Positions 24,061 through 34,817 of a stretch of 64,000 nt of DNA are shown here, one piece after another. How positions within the stretch are numbered: the first letter of the stretch is position 1; every line of letters begins with the position of its first letter. The notes below the pieces were generated by a model, which did no database searches, had not been told where the DNA came from, and worked only from the letters and a program-made list of their open reading frames with translations. Where the stretch lies: assembly GCA_018881555.1 (NCBI GenBank), contig JACAXG010000007.1, positions 4,974,643-5,038,642 of the forward strand. The letters run 5' to 3'. Source of the DNA: Amblyornis subalaris (Eukaryota; Chordata; Aves; Passeriformes; Ptilonorhynchidae). Made by a program: the position numbers and the translations under genes.

Positions 24061-26799
24061 TCCTGTCTCCACCAGGAAAGTGGTATCCATGGGGAGAATG
24101 AATGGCTGACGGCCTTGTGCAGGAGACAGCTCGCTTTCCAGCACTGCTGCCTGTGTTGCACAGACTAGCTGCAGACTAATTGCTCAAGTGCCATGGAAAG
24201 CATCATGATGTTTTCTTTTTTACTTTCTGTCTTAAAGGGTTCTTTCTACAGTCCTTTAATTTGCATTGTGTAGAAGCTAAACTTTTGAAGCACTGAACTG
24301 GAAGGCAACCAGAAGTCATACAGCCTCACTTGGAACAGTGAGAAATCTTTGGATTTATCCTTTCTCACAGGGCTATCATCAAGAAGATTAAAATACGCTC
24401 TTTTTTTTTTTTTCCCCTCACCCGTTTCATTCACTTCTAAGTAGATTAATGCAGCTAAGTGATATGGATAACTGCATTTGTACAAAACATCTATGAACAC
24501 TTTCTTTGGTAACAAACTTCAGGTTGTCACAGATAAAATGTGTGGATCTTAAAGTTACAACTGCCTGAGCAAACGACAGCAAATTTAACTTTGTTTTCTC
24601 TCTTGTTGTGGTGTTAATAAATTAAGAAACAAACAAGGCTATTTTTCAAGCGTGACTTTGTTTTTCNACTTCAGAAAGCATCTATAAAGAATTTTGTGAA
24701 GGGTATCAATATTACAGTCCAAGACAAGACCTTTGCTATCTCTTTGTTTTAGGTCTGCCATNACTTCAAAGCAAAGCATGAGGTTCAGGTTGTAGCAACA
24801 GGATATCAGAAGATTTGAACTAGGTTTTTCTGGTAGTCCAAGTGATGGTTTCAGCCACATGGCACTTAGTGAAAGCCTTGATCATTGCTCAGGTGAGATG
24901 ATTCCTTCATGTTCAGTTCCTAAGTCTGTTGTAATGCACTGTACGTCTCCAGAACCTCNTATTGAAAAAGCTATTTTCACTGAGGTAAAATGGGTTTTGC
25001 TAATAGCAAACTTTGCAAGACTGCACTGAGCTGGGTTATGCTATAGATAATTGAAACTATATTCCTTTCAGTTTTCCTTAGGGNAGCAGAGACATATCTC
25101 ATCACTGTAATTAAGTCATTATAAATATACATTGATTATTCTGAAACCTGTGGTCTGATATAAAATCCCAGTATTACCGTGCTCGAAAACATCACTTTGA
25201 CATATTACTTACTATTAAAGTATTGTGCTCCAGCAAGATAGTAAACTATTCAGTATAATACTGTCAAGGGAATGGGGGAGAGAAGGGATATAAAACCAAA
25301 AACTTGGTACTGTATCCTCGAATATTGATTTTAGTAAAATGGTTTAGTGCTTTTTGTAAAGGGCTAAAATATTCCCCTGCTTTGTTTTGGCTGTGAGAGT
25401 CAGACTTTTCATCTATCTAAACTACTGAGGTTAAATCTAAAATACCATTAAAATAGAGTTTGCAATCCAGCCCTTTTTAAAACAGTTCTTCTGTGAATTG
25501 TCAGAAATTGAGAGATGTAAAAGGTAGAGATGTGAAGAGCTGGCAACAAAATTAATAGTATGGGTGAATTTATAATGTATATCATAGAAATGTATATCAC
25601 AATTTTTGTGTTTCATCTGAGGTTTTTGGCAGACTCTTACTAATTTAACATAAACTGTGTGAGAGAAACTTTTTACATTCTGATAACTAGTGAACAAATC
25701 AATTCTACTCCTTTTTATTTCCTCAATTCAGCCTTACTGACTTTGAAACATTATGTTTTCCGTTTTCTTGGCAACAAGAGAAGTTTCTGTACTTTAAAAT
25801 TCATCTATGAGAAGAGGCCTAGAGTCCTAATGCTGATCAGCACTTCAGAGACAGAGTTTAAGGATTAAAGTTGTTCTTGCAATGCTTTTTCTATCTATTT
25901 AGAGTCTGACTCTCACCTTCAGAGCCCTTGGCTCATTATGAAGTTGGTGATTTAGCTATTTTTTGGTGCTGTATTAGCATACAGCTGTTCCGTAACTTCA
26001 CAGCCTCACCCATCAGTGACTCTCAGTTATCTCAAACAACACAGTCCATTAAAAATACTAGATTTATCAGTCACATTCATGTAGGAAAGAAAACATAGTT
26101 TATAAATTATCAGAGGCCACTGTGCTGTGCAGTCACCACTACGTATTAGTAGCTGCTTGTCAATAGTGCTTTTGTTTATCATCTGAACTGGAACAAGAGT
26201 TAATTTTGCTCTTCTTCAGACTTGTGGAAACTTCTGTAACCTACAAGTAGAGTGTAAATGTTCCTCAGGAGGATGCACCTGATCAGCTGCTGGGAAATCA
26301 GTAGTGTGTGATTTTGAAGGTGGCTAGGTCTCTTAGTGCTGCTCGATCCATCCTGTCATCATNCCGAGGAGAAAGCAGGCTGGCTGGTTGCTCTGCTTCA
26401 GCTCTGTGAAATAACAAGGCAAGGAGGAACGGAGAAGCTAATTCTGTATCTTTTAGACCTCCACTCACCCCAACAGTAGCTTGAATAACTTTCTTCTCTT
26501 CTCTGTCTTCTGCTGGAACCAGTCATTGCTTGGTGACATGAGTTCCTTCTACAATCCTGTAGCATTTGAAATGTTGGCCATTTGATAAGCAGAGCCACTG
26601 GTTAGGATCACAGGAAGAACGTGGTCCATTAAAGCAGAAATCTTGGGATGTTCAGTCCTATGTAGATTTGAGACAAGGATAGTGGCGTAGGAAGGGATAG
26701 CTGTAGCTTTGTCTAGCTCAGTCTTGGAAAACTACAGGGATTGGAAGCCCAAAGCTGTCTGGGGCAATGTGGTCTCCACAGCTTTTTAGGGGAGAAGTT
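24061..26799. other. Non-coding, no recognised feature
   Basis: AT-rich sequence. A T13 run is at 24401-24413. Short frames only, none with a recognisable motif. The stretch from 26300 to 26800 is less AT-rich and may belong to the CR1 element ending at 26947, but I cannot trace the match that far. Confidence 0.5.
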
Positions 26800-26947
26800 G
26801 TATCAGTCTCCTAGTAAAGAATGTTTTCCAAATATCCAGCCTAAATTTTCCAAACCATTGTCTCTTACCATTATCTCTCATTTTACTGTTGGACTTAATG
26901 ATCTTAAAGGTGTTTTCCTACCTAAATGCTTCTATGATTCTATGATG
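26800..26947 (+). mobile_element. CR1 LINE 3' end
   Basis: The end is diagnostic: 'ttggacttaatgatcttaaa' followed by 'ggtgttttcctacctaaatg' and the degenerate octamer tail 'cttctatgattctatgatg'. The upstream part ('agtaaagaatgttttccaaa' then 'tatccagcctaaattttcc') fits the CR1 3' untranslated region. CR1 is the dominant retrotransposon of birds. Copies are nearly always 5'-truncated, as here. No coding part remains in a recognisable state, and the left boundary is approximate. Confidence 0.85.
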
Positions 26948-29900
26948 TTTCCTCCCATAACTACTGAGAGGTATTTACCATCTGCAACTTCTATGAGTTA
27001 AATATTTGGGGCCAATCCATGCTGATTCTTTTTTCATCTTTGTCAATGGTTTCACCGGCTTCTGATCAAGCCTATGGACAAATTTTACTATCTCTGTTTT
27101 GGCAATTTGGACTCAGCAAACTCAAATATCAGCACTAAATGTTGAACCATGTCTAGTTATAACACTGGCTTTGGTTTGCAGCAAAGGAGAAGTTTGAATG
27201 TTTCCAATCATACATTTTGCAGGTCAGTAGAGAATGACTGATCTTTAGAGGCATAAACATTCATTTTTTTCTCTTGTAATATGCAATTCTATGGTGGGGG
27301 TTTAAAAAAAAAGCTTCATGGCTAACTAGGTAATTCCACTAAAGTAGTTCAATTCTGTGCTTTTAAAGCTGTGTATTATTGCACCTAAATGCTAGGACAG
27401 AAATTGCTTAAAATGCTCTTTATAAGAAAATAGGGTTATTTTCTGGCTTTAGCTGAGGAACAGCCAAAGACACTTAAAACACCAAATGATGAGTCTAATG
27501 TAGCAAAGTTAAGTGTGATCTTAATTCTAATGATTAATTTAATTCATAGTAATATCTAAAGGGTACTAAGTCCTTTGATCCATAGTGCTACTTTTATTTT
27601 CACATTTTTAAGTGCTTGATGTTATTTAATAGTGCTGTTCTTGCATTAATTTCAAATTTCAGAAATTTCTTTTCACTCACAGATCTCACTATTTAGTATT
27701 CACTTATTATCTGCAGTAGTAATATCAGTAATACAATGTTAACTTGAAAGCTGATCTGTATTGGACTATACTATTATGTACAGCTGTTTTTGAAATTAGG
27801 ATTTAGCACCTTAAACCAGGTCATTTACAGTTTTGGTACTACTCCACAGAAGTAAGAGTAGACATCTCTCAGTAGAAGATGGCGACGTCTTTGTAGCTGA
27901 CAATAAAAAGAGGAAAACCAAGAGTCATCAGAGAACTAAACAGCTAACTTCAAAGAACTGGGATGGATAAGATTTTTAGAATGATACTGACATTGTTCTT
28001 ACATTAGTATGAATATTGAGAGAAGTTAATTTAATACAGTAGAATTGCATTTATTCAACGGAATACTACATCTTATCTCTAGACTTTCTGGAACTCCGGA
28101 TCCTCATTTGGACAAACTTGACTGTCACATTCATCCTTCAAAGGTAAATTAATTGAATACTGTATAAACAACTTGGAGTTCTTACGGGAAGAAATAATAA
28201 ACTTGTTTCTTTAGCGTGGAGAGGAAAACTTTTACTTCACTTTTTGCAGTAGTGCGGTGAAAAATTGGTAAAATTTTGTAAAAAATATTTCGTCTGAATA
28301 AACCCCTACTACTATCCCCATATATGACCAACCTGTTGGTAAGTGTTTTGCATGCTCCTGAGCTGTTGCAAACCATTCAAGGGGTGAGTTATATTTAAAG
28401 TTTGCTGAAGGCATGTAGTTTCTGAAACTTATTGAAATCCTGTAGGTTCGAGGGTGCTATATAAATCTAGTATGCTTTTAAATATTTTTTCCGGTGATGA
28501 ATGCACACATTTTCAGGCATGAAGCAAAGATTGCAATGGGAATTTTGCAACACTGATGGGATACTGTCACAGTGGTTATTGAATAATATGCATACTAAGG
28601 AATACAACTGAGACCAGAGGTGACCTCAAGGTGAAATTCCAATCAGTTCACTGCAGCTCTTTCTGGGAACAGGAGAGATCCCATTATTTTGATCCATCCT
28701 GTCACTTGCAATACAAGCATATGCTTTAGTAAACCTTTCTAAAGCTGTTTATACTTAACACATGAAGATTCACATTCTAGTTTCCTTTGCAGCCCATTTA
28801 GGGAGCATCTGCTGCATGTGCAAGTCTATGCTTTTTGCGGAACTATATGCATTTCTCCTCTTTTTTTTTTTTTTTTTTCCTTTGGCTAAACTAATAATTT
28901 GTTGATAGGAGCTCTTATTGCAGTAGAAGAAACAGCCATGGTCTTTGTAAAGTTCTGACCTAGAAGAATGAAGAGAAAAGGAATAATGAAAAAAGGTATT
29001 ACTAGATATTTTCTAATCATTTCTATGCTTTATGAAAACTTTGCAGTTCTTGAAAACCAAAGAAATGTCAATATATTCATTCCTGTCTTTATGTTTGTGA
29101 AGAAAATGGTAAACTTAACAAATCTATTTTCTTTCTCTTCCTTCCTGCATGAAAATAAAATACATTATCTATTCACCTTAAACAAGATGTGTCTATTCTC
29201 CTNGAAAGATGCCTAAGGAAAGTTTCAGTTCCTAATCTAATTTTTCCATTTTTTCCACAGCAGATAGGCATCTTCAAAAGTTATGAGAAAATGCTTTAAA
29301 CTCATATTTTAAAAGATACATATTTAGCTATTGTGGAGATGTCTGCAGGGAGCTGCAAGATTCTGCTTCCTGTAAACCCTTCAACACTGCATCCAGACCG
29401 TACAGAATTATACTCTTTAGCAGAAATAAATTAGTTGATGTCCTAAAAATCTCAGTTTACCACAGGTTCTAGGACCAAAACTACAACAGCTATCCTTCTG
29501 TTAACTCATCACTGAGTGGACATGCTTTTCATGCAGCATCTTAATGCTGAAACCATTGCCAGGAGCTGGATTCACATCATTCCTCTGCCTGAGACCTCTT
29601 AATCCTGTTTATCNGAACTGTCCAGAGAACTCTAATTGTGCTGAGCTATAGCACAGAGGGAGGCATCCTGCCTTTATTTTGCTGAAGTTGTTCCAATTTG
29701 CTTAAAAGAATTCAAGACTTGTCAGGCAAAGATTACCAGCATTAGCTGGGCTGCATAACCAGAAAGATCTGTCCTGATGCCCAGTCCTCATCTATTCACG
29801 TTATGNCTATTTCATGTAAAAATAACATTAAGTTATTGAACTTAGGGTCTCTCAAATGAAAACTTTATCATGAGGCAGAAGTTACATCTGAGAGGGGCCC

Positions 29901-30885
29901 TGTCTAAATCATGCAGATTACACAGGTGGTGTTCAGGCATTCGTTCTGGAATTCAGGATTACAGCACCAGATTATGCTCTCCTTGATGTATTAATTCACT
30001 GACATTATATTTCTAGCTATCATTGATTCATGATTTCTCTGTTAGGCCTGTGATTTTTTATGAAGATAAAAAGAGGAAAAATCCCGATGTAATCCTATAG
30101 TAAGCTTTAAGAGGAACAGCATGGGACTTTTTTATCATACTCCCAAGTTCTTGGGAAGCAGATCAACTGCTTTTTTTTCTTGTTGNTGGTAGTTTTTTTA
30201 TCACTGAAATTGCCATTATTCTAGCTCACAGTAGAAAGTCCCTTGTGGTTGTGAATTGGGAGTAAAAATCTATAGTCACACACTGACAGTGCATATTTTT
30301 AGGCAGGAATGGAAAAAAACCAACTGGTTTATATATTATCCTCTAAATTTATTTCACACAAAATAAGCTTTTACAGCTTTAAGCACACAACTTCTCTTTA
30401 ACTTGATTTAAGGTTTTATATTTCATTTGATAGTCACTGAAATGTATTGCATTGTCTCAAAGTGNTACTAAATTCTGAGCTGCCATCACCAACAGGGCAG
30501 TCTTAATTTTTCCATCTGTATGAGAAGAGGGAAAAACTTTTAAAAAATAAAGGAAGAATACTTTGCCAAGTTAAGGCTTCAAGAAGACAATTAGGTTTTT
30601 ACTCTCACTGCTCAGTCAACAATTTGCAGCCTGGAGGAGTGAGAATTCAGTCATTGAATAGTGTGTCAACATATGTATCTCATCTTTTACTGTGACATTA
30701 TCCTGCTGTTTTTGCAATCTCAGAAGTGGACCTACTACTGAAAGTTGCTGTTATATGAAAATTAGGATTATTTAATAACAGCAGCTTGATTGCAAGGTTT
30801 TCCATGTAATTGTTTTTTTTTTTTTTTTTTTCTGCAAATCTTTACTTAATGTCAATTTAGCAGTGCTCAGTCTTCAGTTGTAGCA
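26948..30885. other. Non-coding, with T18 and T19 homopolymers
   Basis: AT-rich sequence with T runs at 28861-28878 and 30813-30831. The largest frame is 82 codons, with nothing recognisable. No RNA gene or mobile element identified. Confidence 0.5.
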
Positions 30886-31001
30886 TGGGGTTTTTTGGTT
30901 AGTTGGTTGGTTGATTGGGGGTTGGGGTTTTTTTTGTTTGTGTGTGTGTCTGTGTTGTTTGTTTAGGGGTTTTTTTGTTCATTTTTTGGGGGTTTTTTTG
31001 A
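30886..31001. repeat. T/G-rich low-complexity tract
   Basis: Over 115 bp the plus strand is almost purely T and G. There are several runs of four or five G, a 'ggttagttggttggttga' section, a short (GT)n and long T runs. The G runs are separated by loops longer than a classical quadruplex allows, so G4 formation is possible but not strongly predicted. Such GGTT/GTTT-rich tracts are common low-complexity repeats in bird genomes. Confidence 0.85.
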
Positions 31002-31584
31002 GTGCCTTGATNTTTCCTGACTGTGTTCTCACCACTTAGGTCTTAGCTTTTGGNATTAGAAGGTTCTCTAAACACAGATAATACAGAGACAGATCCTTGC
31101 CACATTCTGATGAGATAAATTATGGATTNTTTAGGAACTTTTCTCTTTTGAAACATTTACACCAAGCAGTAGCGACATGAAAGATAACTGACTTCCTGGG
31201 TCTCTCTTTGAAGTCTATGACAGTGTTTNGAGTTACTTGTGGGCCAAGGTCCCCTCCCCTAACATTTACCTAGGAGTGAGAGGCCACATCAAGAACTAAG
31301 GTGTAAGCTTCNCTACTGAGGCTAAGTGTGGCATCTTTATGACATCTCCAGATGCATTCTCAGAGAAAAGATATTTTGATCATTGAAAGAGCTGGGCCTT
31401 CAGGCACAGTGACAGCAGTGAAACTGTGGTCACAGAAGCGACGGCGTAGTCACTGTCAGGGAAGATGAATGCATTGAATTCAGGTCAGTGCTCAAACTTT
31501 AAAGCAAATGGTATAAACATCTCACCAAGTATGCTATTTTTCTAGAATGCAGACCCAACAGAGTATTTTTCATTTTCTTAATGC
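31002..31584. other. Non-coding, no recognised feature
   Basis: Mixed-composition sequence with no frame of note and no repeat I can name. Confidence 0.5.
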
Positions 31585-31735
31585 AGGTGGGCTCTGTGCA
31601 CAGGCAGCACTGGCAGTCAGAAACTCCCAGATTTTAATCCCAGTTTACATGCAAATTCTGTCTGTGATCATCACAGACAACTCCAGTTGCTTATTGTACT
31701 TAAATTCTCATTTCCTAAAAGGGGTGTGTAAGAAG
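31585..31735 (+). mobile_element. Possible MIR-type SINE fragment
   Basis: The order of words follows the sense strand of MIR: 'ggcagtcagaaactcccaga' then 'ttttaatcccagttta' for the 'gggttcaaatcccagctc' box, 'tctgtgatcatcacagacaa' in place of 'tgtgtgaccttgggcaagtc', and 'ctcatttcctaaaaggggtg' for 'ctcagtttcctcatctgtaa'. Identity is modest and the call is by eye. The orientation is opposite to that of the SINE at 21.5 kb. A 65-codon frame lies over it and is not a gene. Confidence 0.5.
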
Positions 31736-33159
31736 GTTATTTGACTAAGAGAGTTTTACATCTGCATCAATTGCCTCTGGAGCAACATATTGGGGGAATA
31801 CATATTGAGAGATTATCATGTCACACAGCAACAGTGTCCATTTTAAACCCATTAGAGGTCCAGGCACTGCCAGGTGGCNCCTGGCTCCCCACATTTCCCG
31901 AGACAGTTTTGAACATTCCCTGCTTCNCTGTGAACTCTGGTTTCTCTCTAACATTGGGGCAGTCCAATCAGTCCATGTAACAGAAGGGAGGGAGGGAGGC
32001 AGAGCAGAGGCAGCAAACCTGGAGAATGCAAGTGACTTTTGGCCAGTACCCACTTTTCTCCCAGATAATATTGCCTCTGCTGTGAGGGATTAGCTTCCTC
32101 AGACAGTCGTGTCAGGACTGCAAGGTTCTGAGCCTGAAAAAGCTGCCAAAATGGAGTGTTTGGCCTTGCCTGAACCCAGGCTGTTGTTTTGTAATAAAAG
32201 TTATAAATTGAACTCCGGCAAACAGTCTTAGTGAATAAATGGTGCAGCTGATGCAATAGTCTTTGAGTAGAGGCCTTATAGTTTCTGTCTCAAGAATGTC
32301 AGCTAACGCACAACCAGAGGTCTGCACCATTGACATCTCGCACCTTTATTCCTGTTTTTCCGGGTCTTTTCATCTGCTGACTGCTGTTCGTGTTGGCCTA
32401 TGCCTGGGAGAGCGTTTTCATTACTGAATAAGGGAGGCATGGGAATTCAGACACCTCCTTCAGAACATAACAAGATTATAAGAGGAGTCATGAGACTGTT
32501 ACCTCTGTTCATTGTTTGCATTAATTTAGACTTAGTAACGATGAAAATCCCTTTTCCCTGTTCAGTTACTGGGTTCTTAAAGCTGTCAGCTTGTCCTGGT
32601 TGGAAACAGAATTTCAATAAAACCCTCCTCGAAAGACTGCAATAAATGTTCCTAAGCCAACTTATTGTCATTAAACATTTAGTAAGAAGATTCAGTTTAA
32701 AACACTGAGTTGGCCAACACTTCATTTAATTAACACTGATTCTGAAAGCACAATATAAATTTTAGTGCTTTTTTAATCACTCTATATTCCAGTTGCACTG
32801 ATTCTAAAGCTTATATGATTATAATCATCATGCTCAAAGTAAAAGGATTTTTTCCCATGTCTTCCATTCCTTAAATTGTTTTTAGATTTCCCAAGGGGCA
32901 CATATCGTATGAGATTATGATGATAAAGATTTTAAGGCAATTATGTTTCTTTATTTGGAAGCTGAAGTTAATGTTTTTGAAGACTGCAATCCCAAGAGCC
33001 CTGGTAAAAACAGAATCCATGAGGCCCCTCTTTTACATCTTAGTCGATGTAAGTCGACCAACTGGCACAAAAAAGGAAGAAAGGGTAGCCTATCTTTGAG
33101 AACCACAAGTCAATTTTTCACTTAATATATNTGCTTCTGCTTGACTAGAAGATGTCTGT
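31736..33159. other. Non-coding; overlapping short frames, no gene recognised
   Basis: Between 31745 and 32336 several frames of 74-102 codons overlap on both strands, because the sequence is locally less AT-rich. None shows a domain, and the competing strands argue against coding. A 'gggagggagggaggcagagc' purine patch sits at about 31985-32005. The stretch near 32100-32340 has an even composition and might be conserved, which cannot be judged from one genome. Confidence 0.4.
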
Positions 33160-33520
33160 AACAGAACATTAACAAACACTGTAATTTGCTGGGGTCAGCC
33201 AGGTCTGTAGCTTTGTGACTCTGAGCCCTCTTAAATTATGCTATCAGCTTTCAAAACCTTATTAGGTTTAACCCGTTCTGGCGCCACTGGCTTCTNGGAA
33301 TCACCAATGCACCTCTAATCAGAAAACCTCAGAGAAACCAATCTGCTGCTATCAGAAACCTCAGTACAATTTTGTGTATTAATATTTCAGAAAGCATGTA
33401 GGAACACATGCTCCCTGCTGAGCATTACGACCAAGGAGGCTACAATAACAGCAGAGATTGATCGCCAGTAAACCTGGCCAGAGAAACTGCTGTCTCTTGT
33501 CTGGCTGTGGATTTGGTAAC
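33160..33520. other. Even-composition block, candidate conserved non-coding element
   Basis: Unlike the flanks, this block has no homopolymers, balanced base use and several words resembling transcription-factor sites ('ggtcagccaggtctg', 'ctattatcagc'-like repeats of 'tatcag', and 'ctaatcag'). No repeat family fits. The call is an impression from composition and is weak without an alignment. Confidence 0.2.
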
Positions 33521-34774
33521 CAAAGAAAGGAAAATGAAATGGGTTATTTGGCTTGCGATTAATAAATTCCCATAACTGTCAAGCCAGACAACACACAGAA
33601 GTTGCATCTCTTACAGGAATAGAAAATACCCAAAATGGTGTCTAAGGGCTGAAATTTTTGCACCATTAACCTATGGCTGATGTTATTGATCTGTTTTTCA
33701 TTTCTCAGCCCATCTCTTGGGGGGGGGAAGATACGCAGCATATCCTCAGACATGAGCAGCTGTGAATCCCCAGTGCAGATCAGGCTGTGGCTGGGCTGGA
33801 TGCAGAAGTCACTGGAAAGATGCAAAGCAAACGGGTTACCAGGGATGGGAAACACAACACCTCACTCCCAAAGCTGGCCCCGCTTCCCTGGTGTCCCTGC
33901 TGGCCTTGTATGGAGCAAGGCCCCTCCTGAATCTAGGACTTCTAAACTTCCAGCTTGCCCAGTTTTAAGAGAAATGAGATCTATTGGGAATGTTGACTGT
34001 TGTGACAGAAGTTAAGTCTTAACTATATTTAAAAACACCCTCATAAAATACTTATAAAATCAGTTGTGCTGACTCCTGTGATATCGGGGAGGTGTTTTTT
34101 GTGTGGAGCAGGTGATTGAAATAAAGCATCAGCATTTATTGGGCCCAGCTTTAACTCATTTATGAATTCTCTTTGAGACCTTCAGTAGTAAGTAAGTAAG
34201 AAGTAGATTTATAAACTACAAAAATAGTCTGTACATCTGTATATGCATAATGCTTTAGTGTTTAGCAGTCTCTTGTCTTGCATGGNTTTGGGGTTTTTTT
34301 GTGCTAGACTGCAGAAGTTAACAGTACTTTTGGTTGCTGTTATAAAATCAGCTTAAGGGGCCCTTCAGGACTGTCTCATCTCTTCAGGCTTTATTTTATT
34401 TTTTTTTAAGTTCCTTCGGGCTAGTGCACAGAACCTGCTTTTGTTCTTTGGGACCTTTATATATAAACTATGAAAAGAAAATAACTGAGTCTCAGAGACA
34501 TAACTGTTGGGCTCTGTGGGTTNTGGAGATATACAGACCAAATTAAAATACTAAAGCTACAATTTACATTAAATCTAAAAACTTACCAAGGGTTNTCCTG
34601 ACTCTAGAGAATACAAGATGTCATCAAAAGTCACTAAAGCCTATAAAGCCAACAAAGTTCTATTTTTTTTTTTTTTACTTCCCCTCCACACATACACCGT
34701 TTATTGATCTTCATGATATTTTAAAGAGCAAATCTTGGTGGTTCTTATAGTCACAGTATCTGCTGCTTGATGCT
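33521..34774. other. Non-coding; includes a GC-richer stretch at 33.72-33.97 kb
   Basis: After a G9 run at about 33720, some 250 bp are GC-richer, with a 111-codon plus frame lacking any domain I recognise. A T14 run is at 34663-34676. No gene, RNA or mobile element is identified. Confidence 0.4.
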
Positions 34775-34817
34775 TGTCTTGGAGTGAGTTATTATAATAA
34801 TAACTCAGTCCAAGACA
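34775..34817. repeat. Near-perfect hairpin: 20-bp arms, 3-nt loop
   Basis: Arm 'tgtcttggagtgagttatta' (34775-34794) and arm 'taataactcagtccaagaca' (34798-34817) are reverse complements except for one position (G34784 opposite G34808). Only 'taa' separates them. Pairing does not continue beyond the arms, so this is too compact for a typical microRNA precursor. A quasi-palindrome made by template switching during replication is the simplest explanation. A relic of a small inverted-repeat element is possible. Confidence 0.9.

Noticed and set aside
31745..32336. Overlapping frames of 74-102 codons on both strands
   Set aside because: Several mutually exclusive frames are open at once and none shows a motif, which fits non-coding DNA of locally lower AT content.
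34775..34817. MicroRNA precursor reading of the hairpin
   Set aside because: The 3-nt loop and a stem ending after 20 bp are too short for normal processing. I treat it as a quasi-palindrome.
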